Positions 1-14,246 are shown, numbered from the stretch's first letter. The stretch: 64,000 bases of DNA from Turnera subulata (GCA_028386065.3 JAKUCV010005661.1:37805-101804); one strand, 5' to 3'. Notes: generated from the letters alone by a model not told the origin. Numbers and translations are program-made.

Positions 1-2715
1 TTCTTTGTTAGCGAAAACCTAGGACAACATAAAATTCGTGCTTTACTATGTCAAGTTAAACCTTTTTCTCTTGAACACAAACTTTATGATACTGTAGTAT
101 AAAAACATTGAAACAAAACATCAAATAGTGCCAAGGAAAGAGCCTACACAATGCATCCCCATATTTGAGAAAAAAAGTTGGTAATGTAACAAAAGTGGAA
201 ATTTTGGGGTTTAGTTAAAATGAAGCACGCCCAAATATATATAATTTTGTGAGTAACGCAGTTCCCGGGGCTATTTACAAATAGAATCTGCAGGCGTGAG
301 AGCAAAGGCTGGCAAGACTCCACCCACAGGCAGCTCCCTTAGCCCCACACCCACCAAAAACTCTTTACTTTTACTATGCACTAACCCCATTTTTATGCTC
401 AACCAAAGCACTGCTTTTAATTAAAATCATCATATGGGTGTTCTCTAATTATGACCACATTATCAAACGTGTAACCATAAGCTTTGATTCAAATTTTTCT
501 TGTTATTATGACCAAAAAAAAGAGGGTTGCCCCATTTCAATCACCAATAGCTAGCAGGCTGATCCTAATATAGATTTGGGCCTGCTCAGTTTGTTTGGTG
601 TGGAAGATTATTAGTAGTACTTAATTTTGTTTAGGGTTTTGCACATATCAATGTTGTCCCCTCCTAATACAGCTGAAAGTCATTATCCCAATGAGCACCA
701 AACTTTGTGAATAGCGACTTACTACCAGTTTTAATCTGTCTATATGGCTAGAAAGAAGACTATGCTACACTACTGCTAGTGAGTAGTTGATACATATGAT
801 TAATTAACAAAATCAAAAGAAAAAAAAATGGTGAAGACAAAATTGTCGTCTTACTAGCTAGTTCAAATTTCAGTGCTTTGTTAGATGTATTCCCCTGCCA
901 GCTTCCATTCTCTTTCTATTCTTCTATTCCCACCTGTATGGCTTCAAACTCCCATGAAAGATTCCCCCACTTTGCTCTATTCCTTATTTTTTTTTTAATT
1001 TAGCCATATTTAAGATAAACTAAACAAATCACCAGTTGTGTAATGACCTAAACAGCCTAATAATTGGAGTCTTCTAAACAGACAACAGAAGAACATTGCA
1101 TCATTAATCTAGTGGACATATGTACAAGTAGTATACTATATAATAATAATAATAATACTTCATTAGTAGCATTTTCCATTACCTTATACTAGTATTAAAT
1201 TAGAAAATTTAGAAGCTTACTTTGGCTTGTTCACGTTTCATTTAGATAGTACCTAATGTAAAGCTCCCATGGGGGTACGTGGAGTTCCTGTAGCATTGAA
1301 ACTTCAGCCTCACCAAGAGCACTGTTTATGTTTTATTGTTTCTTTGATTTGAAGGAGCAACAAAGCCAGGAAGCATTCAAGAATCAGGTGGCAGAGAGCT
1401 AGCTTTAAATGGAAAATGACCTGACAGGGCTAGATCGAGCACTAACCTACTATTAATGCAAAATTAAGTTTGTGTTTTCGGGCAGACATGGTAGCCTGAC
1501 ACAAAACCCTTGGAATTGATCGAACAAGTCCAGCCGTTCTTGAAACAAGTGTCAAATGCTACAGGAGTAGCAAGTAAAAACAAATTTAGAATTAAAGGGC
1601 ACAATTAATAATAAGTAGTTGTGGGGGACTAAAGATTGAATCAAATCAATTATCAATCCCAGGAGTTTATGAAGAGGAAGGAAACAAAAAAATTCAACCC
1701 AGGAGAGTTGAAGACAAACTAAGGACAAAGAAGGGAAAGAAAAGAACAACTGACCAACAAGATCGGGGATACTAATCATGTGAAGATCATACGAACAGTG
1801 GAATTGTTCTTTGTTAAGCAAAATAATTAATTTATTTAGACCATAATAATTGATGTTGATGATGAATGTACGCATCTTCTTTGCTAATTAAAAAAAGGAT
1901 TTAGCCATCCAGCAACCCACATTACGAATCGATTCTTATATACAGTTAGTTCCCCTCTTGCATTATGGAAATTAATCAACCAAACTCCAAATAAACACCA
2001 TAACTTTAAACTAAGTAGACAAATAATCAGCGTCATGTGTTGTCACACACAACACAAGCCCTATTGCAATAAGATCCTACCTGTACAAGGAATTTGTCTA
2101 GCCGTATTGTTCTCTAAATAAAAAAAGTTCATTGTTGGCATTTTCTTACTTGGGAATCATTAGAAGCCTTTCATGTTACGAATGAATCAAAATCGATAAT
2201 CAAACACGTTACCAAGTCAAAAGCTTGTATAGTTGTATTCTCTTGTTATAACTAAACGGAAACGGTTTCCCGAGTTTAAGCCTCTCTCTAACCATCCATT
2301 AAGACAAAATTAGCAGAGGATCGGATCTAAATTAATCAAGAGATTTAGGATAAAGAGCTTTCTAATATCAATTAGGCAACAAAAAAACAGCTCATGAAGA
2401 AAAAAAAAAAGAAAAATGCCCATTAAAGCCTTGCCTTACAAGATCACGAACAAAAAGAGAAACTACCTGAATTTTTTTTTTTTCTTCTACACTCTTAACA
2501 GTATAATAACTAATTATGCAACATGTGTTACTGTTTCTACTACTAATATTCTTTAACTTTGTCTCCTTCCTGAAGCATAAGCAAGAACCGAACAACCAAT
2601 ACACGTGCCACTCAGAGGGGCAGTAGCGTCATTTCGGGTCATTACTCCTACTACTACTACTTCTCGAGACCGGTCTCCCATTTAATATCGCGCCATGTCG
2701 CTTCCATTCCATTCT
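1..2715. other. AT-rich intergenic DNA, no gene seen
   Basis: No reading frame here looks like a known protein; the longest (107 codons, minus strand, 1552-1875) is hydrophobic low-complexity sequence without a plausible context. There are short A/T runs and a small AAT microsatellite near 1140-1156. The last few hundred bases are presumably the promoter of the gene starting at 3142. Confidence 0.6.
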
Positions 2716-2723
2716 TTTTACAT

Positions 2724-2729
2724 TATATA
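2724..2729 (+). promoter_or_regulatory. Candidate TATA box of the PARP-like-domain gene
   Basis: TATATA in the context CATTATATACGC lies 418 bases before the ATG at 3142. A start of transcription near 2755 would give a leader of about 390 bases, rich in A and CT/GA and containing a (GA)n tract at about 2898-2925, as is common in plant leaders. In-frame stop codon TAA directly precedes the ATG, so the protein cannot extend upstream. Confidence 0.45.
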
Positions 2730-2894
2730 CGCAGAGCACAAAAACAACAACAAAATCAAGTCATCAATACAAATACACCAAAACCCAAAACAAAAGAGAG
2801 AAGAGAAAGAAAAAAAAAAAAAAACATGAGACCCCAAACTCAAATACTCCTCCTCCTACTCCTACAACACTATAGTGAGAGAAAATCAAGAACT

Positions 2895-2925
<31 letters not shown>

Positions 2926-3141
2926 CAAAACACAACAAAGAAACATAACTACATTCAGTTAGGTTATGTAAGAAACCAAATCCAAGAACCTGAAACCCAC
3001 AAACCCTTCACTCTTCTTCTTCTTCTTCTTCTCTTAACTTTCTGCCACTTGACAACAACACATTACATTTGGTCACAAAGAGGAGGAGGAAAGAAACAAA
3101 AGACTCCTCAAAGAGTGCAAAAAAGATCCGGTTTTCTATAA

Positions 3142-4068
3142 ATGGCTGGCGGGTGGGTCAAGTCCTTACAATGCAAATCTAGAGCTGTGGATGATGTTTT
3201 TAGCCCTAACCCGAAAACCCATCTCTTACCCGGCAGCGCCAGTTGCAGAAAATCCACTCAAAGCATCAAAGACGTAGTCATTGAAGCAACCACCACTACT
3301 AAACCCACCACCAGACCCAGAAAACCTAACAAGCACCACCACCACCACCGCAGTAGTAATCCCCACCAAAAACCCACCAAGCACGAACCCGTTTTGACCC
3401 CTCAACAACCGCCTTCCTCCAGGATACACTACCCCCGCCCTGCCCGCAACCACCCCGACCCGACCCTCCCGGCCCTCACCGAGCTGCCCGAGGGCCACCC
3501 GTCCAGGAATGTGGTGGAGATCATCTTCCACACCAGCTGGAGCACCAGCAAGCCGTTTTCCGGCCGGGTCGAGGTCATCTTCAAGGTGCAGAACGGGTCC
3601 AGGACGGTCGCCCGGTTCGAGGAGTATCGGGAGGCGGTGAAGGCCCGGGCCGGCCGGTTGTCGTCCGCCGGCGGCGGCGAGGGGGAGACCACGTGGGAGG
3701 AGAACGCGAGGTGCGTCGCCGACGGGAACGAGATGATGCGCTTTCATTGCCTGGGGCCCACCGCCGGGGACGCTCGCGGCGGCGCGTGGGTGTTTCCGGG
3801 AGGGAAAGGGTCTGCTTCGGCGGCGGTTTGCACGTTCTCCGGCAGCGGAGGCGCTCACGAGAGCGCCGGGGGAGGCAGGGGGAGGAGGGCCATGCTGGTT
3901 TGCCGGGTCATTGCGGGTCGGGTGTCGAAGCAAAACGGGTTCGGGTACGACTCGTTGGTGGATGGGCGGGGCGCCGGGTTTGACTCGGTGAGTGGGGAGA
4001 ATGGCGAGTTGCTGGTGTTTGATCCACGTGCTGTGTTACCTTGTTTTCTTATCATCTATAAATTGTAA
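3142..4068 (+). CDS. PARP-like-domain protein of the plant C2H2-like family, without the zinc finger
   Basis: Single-exon gene, 308 aa. The N-terminal 115 residues are low complexity (Thr/Pro/Lys, five His at 65-69), with an N-terminal WVKSLQCKS motif and an SIKDVV motif (41-46) that recur in this family. From about 119 to the end it matches the conserved C-terminal domain of plant proteins annotated as C2H2-like zinc finger (the Arabidopsis At1g75710 type): HPSRNVVEIIFHTSW (119-133), ARFEEYREAVKARA, the RCVADGNEMMRFHCLG block (190-205), MLVCRVIAGRV (251-261) and a DPRAVLPCF ending (294-302). That domain has been described as PARP-like; I see no evidence that it is catalytic. The C2H2 finger that precedes it in relatives is missing. 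The 3' two thirds is strikingly GC-rich. A TAA stop abuts the ATG upstream, fixing the start. Biochemical role unknown. Confidence 0.85.
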   Translation: MAGGWVKSLQCKSRAVDDVFSPNPKTHLLPGSASCRKSTQSIKDVVIEATTTTKPTTRPRKPNKHHHHHRSSNPHQKPTKHEPVLTPQQPPSSRIHYPRPARNHPDPTLPALTELPEGHPSRNVVEIIFHTSWSTSKPFSGRVEVIFKVQNGSRTVARFEEYREAVKARAGRLSSAGGGEGETTWEENARCVADGNEMMRFHCLGPTAGDARGGAWVFPGGKGSASAAVCTFSGSGGAHESAGGGRGRRAMLVCRVIAGRVSKQNGFGYDSLVDGRGAGFDSVSGENGELLVFDPRAVLPCFLIIYKL

Positions 4069-7000
4069 AAATATGCCAATATTATTATTTTTACTTTTTT
4101 CTTTTTTTGGGTTGGAAGTCGGAAATTGTGCCCTTTTTTGCCCCTTTCTCTTTTTGCCTTGAATTTGCATTTATCAACACAATTTTTCTTCTTTCCTGTT
4201 TATCTGGTTTGACAATTTTTGTGTGGTCTTATGAGAAAATTTGGGTTGATAAATGCTAATTAAGAGCCATATTACCGTTTCTAATCTCCTTTGTCATTAA
4301 GCACCATATTACTATTCTATTGTAACCGTTATTCCACAATTGCTTAAGACCATTATTTTAGTCAATTTCAGTATCTACGAAAGCATTGAAAGGGTAAATT
4401 TTGATTATGAATTTGTTAATTTTCCACGAGTCTATATTTTGACAAGGAAAGTATTTTGTGATGTTTATGGTGGATTTGATTATTTTTAAGTTGGACCTAA
4501 CAAATGGTCGGTTAAGGTAGATGATGATGATAGAGTAACTGCAGGAGGAAATGTGAGCGACAATATTTATGGAGAAGTAACACTTTTGTCAAATTTTTCA
4601 GACCTATAGAAGAAATAATTGAATCACTTTGGACTAATTAAACTTCTTGCACCATCATAAGCAATTATGACTGTTACTTGGTGGATAAATCAATGAACGA
4701 TATACAAGTTACTGTTAGATTTCTAAGATCACCAATTTGAGTGGAAGTACTGAGTATATAATCATGAGTTTTGATAACAGAAAATCTAGCTTTATGACTC
4801 ATTTGGAAAAAGGCTTTGACTCTTTAGATTGAAAATGTTGGCCTCTATAGCTAAAAACATCCGAAATTTTAATTGCAATTCTAGGCAATTAACTGTGTTT
4901 TCCAAAAGGAACTCAAAAACTAAATGTAATAAGCCTGATGCAAGAAAAGCTCACGAAGTGGAGAATGGTAAATCTCATAATTAACAATATATGTCTATTG
5001 GCCATTGTTGTCTAACTCGGGCCATCCCATTGTCATCAAACAGAGAAAAAGAATTACGTTGTGTCTGTACTTTTAATTACATAAATCATTGGGAGAAAGT
5101 GTAATATTTAACAAAAATGTAAGCTTGATGATGCAAGAAATGATCGTGAAGTAGAGAATGGTAAATCTCATAATTAACGATATATGTCTATTGGCCATTG
5201 TTGTCCAACCCGGACCATCCCATTGCCAACAATAAGAAGAAAGAGTTATGTTGTGTCGTGTGGTGTCTCTTGCACATATTGTACGCTAAAAAATATTTAT
5301 GTTTGATGACTTAGCTTCACTGAGACTGAAACCTTAAGTTATGAATATGCTTTTTTTTTTTCTTATAACTTTTTCAATTTGAAATTCTCATTCATGAAAT
5401 CAAAGGCAATGTCATAATTTTGCGCAATAGTTTAAGTAAATCTATTTTTCAATATTGATACTGAAAATTTTGCACGAATTTCTTCAGATGTCATTGCGCG
5501 CACAAAACAAAAGAAATTAAATTAGAGATAATTCCATATGGACTACACTAAATCCAAAAGTTTCAAAATTGCGGGGATTAAATTGTCATTAGTATGGCGA
5601 TTAATTAATTGTATATAATATATATACATCATGTACATATCTCATTTGTCATTGAATCCCTTACCCAATCATCCAGAAGAAGTTACAATGTTGCTTTCAC
5701 TGAATCACAAAATGTTCATTTTCTTTTTTCATTTTTATATTTCTTTATGAGAAAGAATGTTGCTTTCACTGAAAACTTTGGAGTCTTGACAAGATTGCTA
5801 ATTATATTGTCCTAATCCATTCTTGCATAAACAAATAGTACCCGACTCTTTATCTTGAGAAACTATTGTCACGCGTTTAAGATATGACACAAGCAATTTC
5901 ATAGGAATCTCTACGATAGAATTCTTTTGTCCTCGTATAAAACAAGGTACAAATGATAATAAAACTGTCGTGGGACATGGACGGTAGAATTTAGTTTCTC
6001 CTCACTTAATTACACGGCATATTATAGATTTTATTGATGCGAAACTCCTCAAAAATCAAAGTCGAAAAATGGTTATGTTTAGGTTCACCGAATCAACACT
6101 ATTAGCAAAAGTGACATTGTGTCGAAGTTATTTATCAAACCCTTCATCATGTTCACATTTATTTCAATTTGTGTTGATCCAATAGTGAAGAAAAGAATCA
6201 TAAATAAGACGAATTGTTTAAACTTTTTAAGAATGTTAACCCAAAATACCAAAATACGAAGTTTTGACTAACCATCAGAAACAATTTAATCTCAAATTTA
6301 TTAGCATGTGGAAGAATATGGTCTTAGCTAGGTAGGAAAAAAACTTGAAAATGGAATAATCACATTATAAACAAACTACATCACAATCAAATGGAATACT
6401 AATTAATCAAACAGTATTACAAATTATGATATATGATTATGATGTGATGAAGTAGTCTATCTATCCACCGGCCAATCCGCCAGATTTTAACGAGAAAAGT
6501 TTGACAATAGAAATCAAGTTTGTTACGTGGAACATCAAAAGCATGCAGTGCAATGTAAGGAAATGAAAAATAATGGTGAGAAGAAGAATTGCCGATTCAG
6601 GCATTGGCGGCACCTAACTAAATTTTTGTTGTCATTACAAGAAAACCCACGTTTATAAGGCACATCAAAAATATTCCCTTCACTTACTTTCTTGTTTCTT
6701 ACAGGCAGTTTCCTTCCTCTCCAACCTGTAATCCCATATCAAGGTTCTTGAAAATGACAAAGCACTGGACAAGTCATGCAATTGAATTTACTTCTCTTTG
6801 GAGAAAATGAAAGAGAGGCTCTGGTTGATGGTATATGGTCACTGTCTCCTTTGTCGGCTGAGTTAATTGTCCTATTTTATCTAGACTATCCCAATTTTTA
6901 TGAACCTAGACTGTCCCAATATCACATTCACTCCAGTGTTACAAGCCAAGGAGAGTTTTGGTTCTACTACTACTGAAGTTTACTGCTTGTGAAGGAACTG

Positions 7001-8794
7001 TTCTATTCAAGACAACTTAATTTGTTTGGTAGTGTTCAATTTTTCAACATCATTACCACTAATTGTCCTAAGTTCATTGGCTAACTAAATTTAGCATCTT
7101 TCTCATGGTGACATGCATTTTTTTTCCAACTTAAGTGTAATAACTGAGAATAGTTTGGATAGAACCAAATGCAAAACCTTATGATGCGGCCTCTAGGGCG
7201 TTGAAAGCATTTAATTGGCAATAATGCCAATAACAACAATATTAGTATTATATCACTCCCAAGGGAAGGGAGCCTAGTTTTTGGTCAGAACAAGGAAGGG
7301 AACTGCAAATACTAGGGGGCTTGACTTTGAATATTTTGCCTCTTTCATTAATGGAAAGGGAAGAAAATGTCATTCATATATTTATAACCAAGCTGAGGCT
7401 GACCCCCTAAGTTCTTAGCTCCATGCCCCAATTTGTGAGCAGAGTCGTCCCATCCTATTATATGTCAAGTAGAAGTCGTAATAAGGATCGAGTACACAGC
7501 CAATTTTATATACATGTAATATGTATATATCCTGACCTTGCTAGAGCATGTAAATGAGGGAGCAGGAGGCAACTAATATATAACGATGGAGTTCTATATT
7601 TCTAACACTCAAAACCTGGAGGAATACTTAAGATACCCTCGTTCCAGATCAAAAGGAAAAAAAAAGTGTTATTGGGAGCTTAATTCCTTGACTTTTATGC
7701 AGCAATAGAAATTTAATCAAACAATGTCAAAGTTCATAGGGCATATATATACAGGAAACTTGTATGGCTTGTGGCATGTCAGTGCATTAAGTTTGACACT
7801 AAAAATGTCAATGCTTTGAAACTTTCTCTAGGGTGTTATATGTATACCTTTGTCAACCTAATAGTAGTTGTATACATACATATAGCACAGAGAGGGTATT
7901 ATATTCTGGAGGAAATAACAAATAAGTGTAGTTGCTATGAGCATGCCATTCCACTTGTTAGCTTACGGCTAATGCCTACTCATCAAATGTTTTCACCCCC
8001 AAAAAGAAAAGTATAGTCAAATGTGAAATTATTGCGTTACGTGTTATTTTTTATTCAGTAATGGGTTTATCATGTTCGTTGTCTGGTGTTGGTGTTCGTC
8101 TTCCCTTAGAAGATTTCAGTACTCTATTGGGTCTAATTTTATTGGGATGCATTTTATGATATTGGCATATTATTTCTATTTTATTACATATATAAACTGA
8201 AACTTCGCTTATCATCTTTTATTAGTTTATTTCATCTTGCCTATTTTGCAGTTTTCTAGTCCTGTTATGCCTTCCAACATTAAATATTTGAAGGTCCACT
8301 TGAACAGGAATGTTAAGGGAAAAAGAGAAAGGAAAATTCAATCTGCCGGCTTCATCCTAATCATTTATCATGTGTGTCTGGACAAATTTTAAGAAATTAA
8401 TCATTTGAGCTCAATTTACATTCTCTAAGAAACACTTGTGACTGCCAAAGAATACTGCATGTTCATGGATGTTCATAGGACCTCAGGTCATAAGAAACAC
8501 AGGCTGGCTTAAGGCTTACGGTTATTCATTTTTTCAAAAGAAAAAAAAGAGGAAAACACCTACTACTTAACAACAAACCCTTGCATAATAAATTCAATGT
8601 TTTTCTACACCTCCAGGCCACACAAGGAGTCTCCACCGCCATGGCTTTATCAAAATTCACTAATCATCATGAACAATAGTGGCCACATAAGAACTCATAG
8701 CAGATTTCCAGTTGGAAAAGTAAATATGCCTCTAATGTACATTTTGTCAAACTGAAGCATCGCAGGAGAATATTGTATCTTCTTCCCATGATTA
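4069..8794. other. Intergenic DNA between the PARP-like gene and APT
   Basis: 4.7 kb of AT-rich sequence with no recognisable coding region on either strand. The only structure I can support is a direct repeat at 4931-5065 and 5121-5257 (listed separately). The 3' flank of APT lies at its right end. Confidence 0.55.
4931..5257. repeat. Two-copy direct repeat, about 135 bp per unit
   Basis: The segment 4931-5065 (AAGCCTGATG ... TTGTGTC) is repeated at 5121-5257 with scattered substitutions and small indels; the core around GAGAATGGTAAATCTCATAA is identical. The 55 bases between the units are not repeated. It looks like an old local duplication; no coding potential is seen. Confidence 0.75.
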
Positions 8795-11700
8795 TTAGTG
8801 GGACTCCACAAGTACATACAATGGCTTACCGTTCAAACGCTCCCTACCCTGTAATAAACCAGACACAAAGATTTGAATCACATGGAAGTAAGTAGCTTTA
8901 CAGGATAAACAAAATTTACTACAACAACTACTACTAACTCGTTTACCGAAAAAGGTTGCAAAGAATACCTTGGAAGAATCGAAAATCTTCACTTTGAAGC
9001 TACTAGCAATCAATTAAGAACTCTAGATGAAACTTAATGGTAAGCTTTTAGAAACTTGATCTAGAAAATCTTTCTTGAAAACACCATTAAAGTATCGCAA
9101 TCTTGGTAAACATTTCGGTTGTGAAAGGTGTAACTATGTTTTGTTTTTTTGTACATACTTACAGCCCTGTAATCTATACTTAGTGATCTATACCTAATCC
9201 AAGAGTATAAAAAGATGAAGCATTGGTCCTTGGATTGTTCAATTCAGCCTCAGTAGAAGCCTTCAGGTGATTCCTCATGATTGCAAGGATAAATATTCAT
9301 ATCAAACATGCATCTGGTAAGACTTGGTTTATACTTTCAAGAAGAATAGAAGTAAAGATTTCATATTATCTTAAGTTTAGATACAACATAGGTCACTAGA
9401 ATATCGAACAAACTAAAAATGGAAGTTATAATGAACTTTATTAGTAGTAGCAACTTGCCAGAAATCAGAGCGCAGACAACACCCGAGTTTCCAAGTTTGA
9501 GCATATGGAAATGACAAATATATGAACACTCAATAACCCATGTTATAAAAGAATGCAAAGAATATTGGGATAATACATATAATGAGAACACATGAGCAAT
9601 AGAGATATATACTAACGTGTGACAACCAAGAACATCATGGAGATATATATTTTCTGAGTGCTGAACAACAATAGAAGTAACAAGGATGACGAACTAATTT
9701 GTGGAATTCTCTAAGGAGATAGTATTGTTCATCTCTAAATAGCTTTTAGCAACAAAATTTTGTTGTCAAAAGGCATAATTCGGACACAAGCTGATCTAGG
9801 GGGCATGCAATCAGAAATTAAACACTCCGGCTGAGTGATTTAACACCTAGAAGTAGTAATCATCGTAGTTTCTAACAGACACTGCAACAATAGCAAATAG
9901 AAGTCTCTCCACAGATTCGAGAGTTTAAAAAATGGGTGATGACAATGCACTCACCTTTAAATCTGGTAATTCAATAACGCATGCACATTCAACTACTTCT
10001 GCTCCAGCACGTTCTGAGACAACAAATTTGCAAAGACATTAGGAAATGTAATAAACAAATAGACTTGTACGATAGGTAATGAAAAAGTATTTCATGAAAA
10101 CAATCTGTCTCCCTCCCTACATGAATTTGAACATTTACTGGTGATGCATGATTTCCCCCTTTTCCCAAAAGAACCAACTACTTTAGACAGTTTAGCTTTG
10201 CTCATATATTATGAACCTACATCATATAGGTTCAGGTACAATGTTAAATATCGCTTCAAATTACAGTTGAAGTGGTTGGAATTCCTGACTTCGAATGGTT
10301 TGAAGAAGAATTAATGCTTTAATGTCTATAGAAGGTAAGTGGAAGCTGAAATTGTTTATGAAATCTTAAATTCTCTCAAGAAGCATATTCTTCCTCAGTG
10401 CTAAAGGACAATTAGGAACATTTCTCTCATTCTATTAAAGTAGTAGAGACTGAACTCATGCTAAGGGCATATTCAGGAAGAAAATGTAGCTACCCAATAA
10501 ATTCATGGCAGCACACAGAGTGCCACCAGTTGCAATCAAATCATCAACCACCAAAGCACGCTCCCCAGATTCAACAGCACCTACATGCATCTCGAGACAG
10601 TCTCTTCCATACTCTAGGATATACTCTTCTGATATAACTTCTCCTGCCAATATCGCAAGCATTGTTAGATAAGGGAAAGTGGATAATTCAGAGTTAAGAT
10701 TTGAAGTTGATGGAAATCAAAGTAATGCTTAGACACCATATTCTTGAATCTGAAAGGTTCTCGCATGAACATAATACACTTCAATCACAAGGAAACAACT
10801 AATGTTAAGCATGGTATATAGTAACCGACATCAAACATGTTCCATTGAAGCACCAACAACAATATCAAGGTGTACAAACATGTTCTAGACGACGAACAAA
10901 GTATATGTTGGAATGTCAGCTTGTCATTTTACTGGTTAGTCAGAACAAGAGAAATGAAATACTAATTTAAAAGTGAAATGCAATAAGCTCTGAGACATCA
11001 GCAGTTGTGGCACACATTTAGATCTCATTTTAAATGATTCTACTATCAAGTTATTTAAGTTATTTAGGTTCTAGCTGGTAAAGATAAGAAGTATTCATGA
11101 TTTTCCCAAGGCACATGGCAACCACAGTTGCAGCATTTAAAAAGAGCTATTTAATGCATAAAACTACAGCTGAAAACAGTGTGGCGCACAAGCTGTTACA
11201 GGGCTAGTTAGTTGCTTCACATTAGAATGAACAAAAAAATAAAATTTGTTTCATTGGGTAGCTCTAAATTCCAATTCATACAGACTTCAGGATCACAGTC
11301 AGTATTACTGGTCAATCCTTAATGCAGAGGAGCATGAACAGCAAAATCATGGGCCATTCTCTTGCATGACCTTTAAATATGGAAATGAACAGTGCACTGG
11401 AAGAAATTAATAGAAGAAAATGAGACTACCAGGCAATTTCTTCGGTTTTCGAAGTGGAACAAACTTTGCTCCAATTGCCAATGCAATAGGAGGCCCAAAT
11501 ATAAATCCCCGAGCCTCTATTCCTGCAATAGAAAAAAAACAATTGCGCATTTCAGAAATACAGATATTAACAACTTGAAACTACAATGGGATTATGAAAA
11601 AACACAGATCAAGCTGAACACTTATGTTTGCAGGAACAAATTATCGAAGACATTGTCAAAATAGGACATATTGCCGCAGGTATCAATAGAAATAATTACA

Positions 11701-14150
11701 TTCCATTTTACATCCAAGGATACATACAAATTCAATTTCCCAATACAATAATGCTAAGGAAGAATGGCTTAAAGATTAACTGAGGGCTTCGAACATTATG
11801 TAATCACTAGTATGATCACCATACAAGATGGACAATGACATGTGATCGATATTTGTTATCAAACGTTTTATCATGAAACATAGTTATACCAGCTGCAGAC
11901 ACATATCAGAGAGTAAACAGAACATAGAAAATTAGAAACTACTGTTTCTGATAAGTGCTAAAGCTCATGTAGACAGTAGGTAACTGCACTTTTCCAAAGA
12001 CAAAAATAAAGCAGTAAGTCAAAATGGGTCTTTCAAAATCAAGGGGCAAAGTTTTGGTCCCAATGATGCTTGACCATGACGTGCACCTGTAGTTCGTTTC
12101 AATTCACATGGATTTGTACTAATTAAAACCACAGGTACATTCCCCCAAGCCCTATCAGTGGATAAAATCAACAAAACAGACAATCAACAACAGCAAACGC
12201 ATCCTTATCTTCACAGGGAAACTCCGAATTTGTTCCATGTGATGACCATAATATGCAAAGAGATTCTGCAAATATATAAAGTTTGTCTTAAACATAAGAA
12301 GACAAGAATCGTCCAGGACCACATCAAGTGACAGATTCTATTGCACACGTATTAGGACAAGACACCTATGTACTAAATGTTTGACCAACTTTTTTTGTGA
12401 TCTAACATATAATCAAAACGAAGACTAAAGCCACCATCTTTACATGATATCATGAGTTTGTGGAAGACGAGTTCCACTCAGGGCTTCTGCTATAAGTTAC
12501 ATAGGCTATGGTTAATCCATGAATTTGTACAACAGAATAATCATCGCAATTTTCAAACTCTACCCTAATTACCCTTAGACAAGGGAGTCATTATGATACC
12601 GTAGTTGAAGAAACAATTGTACCCCATCATTTCAAACCAGTCATTCTAATGAAAAGATGTAATCTTGATGCAAACAAGGCCTAAAACCAAGATGAGAAAA
12701 AAAAAAAGAGAGCAAAAGAGCTATAAAAGGTCGGTACAAGCCCCTTAAAAGTGTCAAAAGCAACTTCAAAAACCACTCAATGCACTCAATGAGAAAAGGA
12801 GAAGCCAACTTATGAGATGGTACTATAAAAAGGTTAAGGGGAAAAGGCATGACAAAAAGAAGAGTGTGCAAAAATATGATGTACCATATCAACAACACTT
12901 GAAACAGTTAAATGAGGAAACCTACATCACCAATAGAGCTAAAAGAAGCCGGGCCAAGGGTAACTTAAGTATGATTTTGGGTCCACCGTCTTTTTAAACA
13001 AGGTGGGCAATTGGGGGCAATCCATCACCAACAACCACCATCCACCCAAGATCAGATCCCAGCACATGCCCACAACAACAAAACGAGAGCAACCATAGAG
13101 GAAGAGGAGGAGGAGAGAGGTTAAATAATAGCCGCTCAAAGGGAAAATCAAACAGTAAAGAGCAATCAATGGCGCACCCCACTAACATAGCTCATTAGTC
13201 AAACAAGAAATCACTCCCTAACAAACAAAAGCCAAACTAAAAATTAAAAAAAATGAAAAAACCACAAGCATACAGCATACACACACAAAATAAAAATAAA
13301 AAACCACAAGCATACACACGCAGTGATTTTCTCTTCTTTTCCTTTTTTTTTTATTTCAGCCAAAAAAAGTCCTCCCAAAAACAAAAAGTATTCATACAAG
13401 ACGAACAGAAACTTATGCAATTGTGCATTTTGCTTTGTAAGCAAAACAGACCCCACCACCTTAAAACCCTAATCAGTAATCAAATTGATGATAATGATAA
13501 AAAGTAGGTAAAAAGCCATGAAACAAATTTTTAACTTCACAACATTTTTTGAAACAAAAAAAGGAAGAAGTAAAACAAACAAACAAACAACATTGTGCCT
13601 GCCTACTACAACCTTAACCAAACTATAATGTAATTTTTTTTTTTACCTGCAACAACCGAGATGTTCTTGCCCTTGTATCTCTCAACAAACAAATCAATCG
13701 TATCCTTGAATGCTTTGGGATCCAACAATAGAGTGGTGATATCTTGGAACATAATACCTGCCACAAAGTAACAACACACTCCTTATCCATGCTGACCGTA
13801 AAGCAACAATCTTCAACGCAAAAAAGAAAAAATGAAAATGCTTTTCAAATTAAAAGGAACAACATTTCTTTCCATCAAAGAAAGAAAACCCAGTTGCAGA
13901 AAAGCTGTAAAGTATCCAAATTTCAATCAACCACAAAGAGGAAAAAAAACATAAATATAGTAAGCAGCAACCTTTCTGCACTTACACCGACATTTCTCCC
14001 AGCAACACAAAAAACACAACCATAAATAGAAAAAAAAATATGGAAGAAGCAGAGGAAAAAGGAGAGACCTGCTTTAGGAAAATTGGGGACAACCCGAATC
14101 TTGGATTGGATGCCATGGATGCGAGGATCCTCGTCCCTGTAAGCCGACAT
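8795..14150 (-). CDS. APT: Adenine phosphoribosyltransferase, six exons
   Basis: Exons on the minus strand: 14150-14069, 13757-13647, 11522-11430, 10643-10494, 10013-9955, 8848-8795. All five introns are GT-AG and all phases join, giving 549 nt and 182 aa, the usual length of plant cytosolic APT (no transit peptide). The enzyme converts adenine plus PRPP to AMP and in plants also turns cytokinin bases into nucleotides. Visible motifs: [19 protein letters not shown] at the N-terminus, [27 protein letters not shown] (exon 2), [26 protein letters not shown] crossing into exon 3 and the PRPP-binding loop [14 protein letters not shown] (about 125-138, exon 4), then [12 protein letters not shown] near the end. 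The N-terminal EDPRIHGI suggests the APT3/4/5 branch (inference). Intron 2 is 2.1 kb. The gene looks intact. Confidence 0.95.
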
Positions 14151-14240
14151 TGTTCTTGTGAACTAAAACTTGAGTGTATCTAGCTAAACTACACTACTTT
14201 TTTTATGCCTTTTTCTCCAGTTAAGAGACCACCAAAGGCC

Positions 14241-14246
14241 TTTATA
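14241..14246 (-). promoter_or_regulatory. Candidate proximal TATA box of APT
   Basis: TATAAA on the minus strand in the context CTCTATAAAGGCC, about 91 bases before the APT start codon at 14150. Would give a leader of about 60 bases. A second candidate lies further upstream at 14409-14416; the sequence alone cannot decide between them. Confidence 0.45.

Noticed and set aside
1552..1875. 107-codon minus-strand frame
   Set aside because: Hydrophobic low-complexity sequence, no family motif, no splice or promoter context.
3226..3933. Long minus-strand frame opposite the PARP-like gene (235 codons)
   Set aside because: Shadow of a GC-rich coding region; composition explains it.
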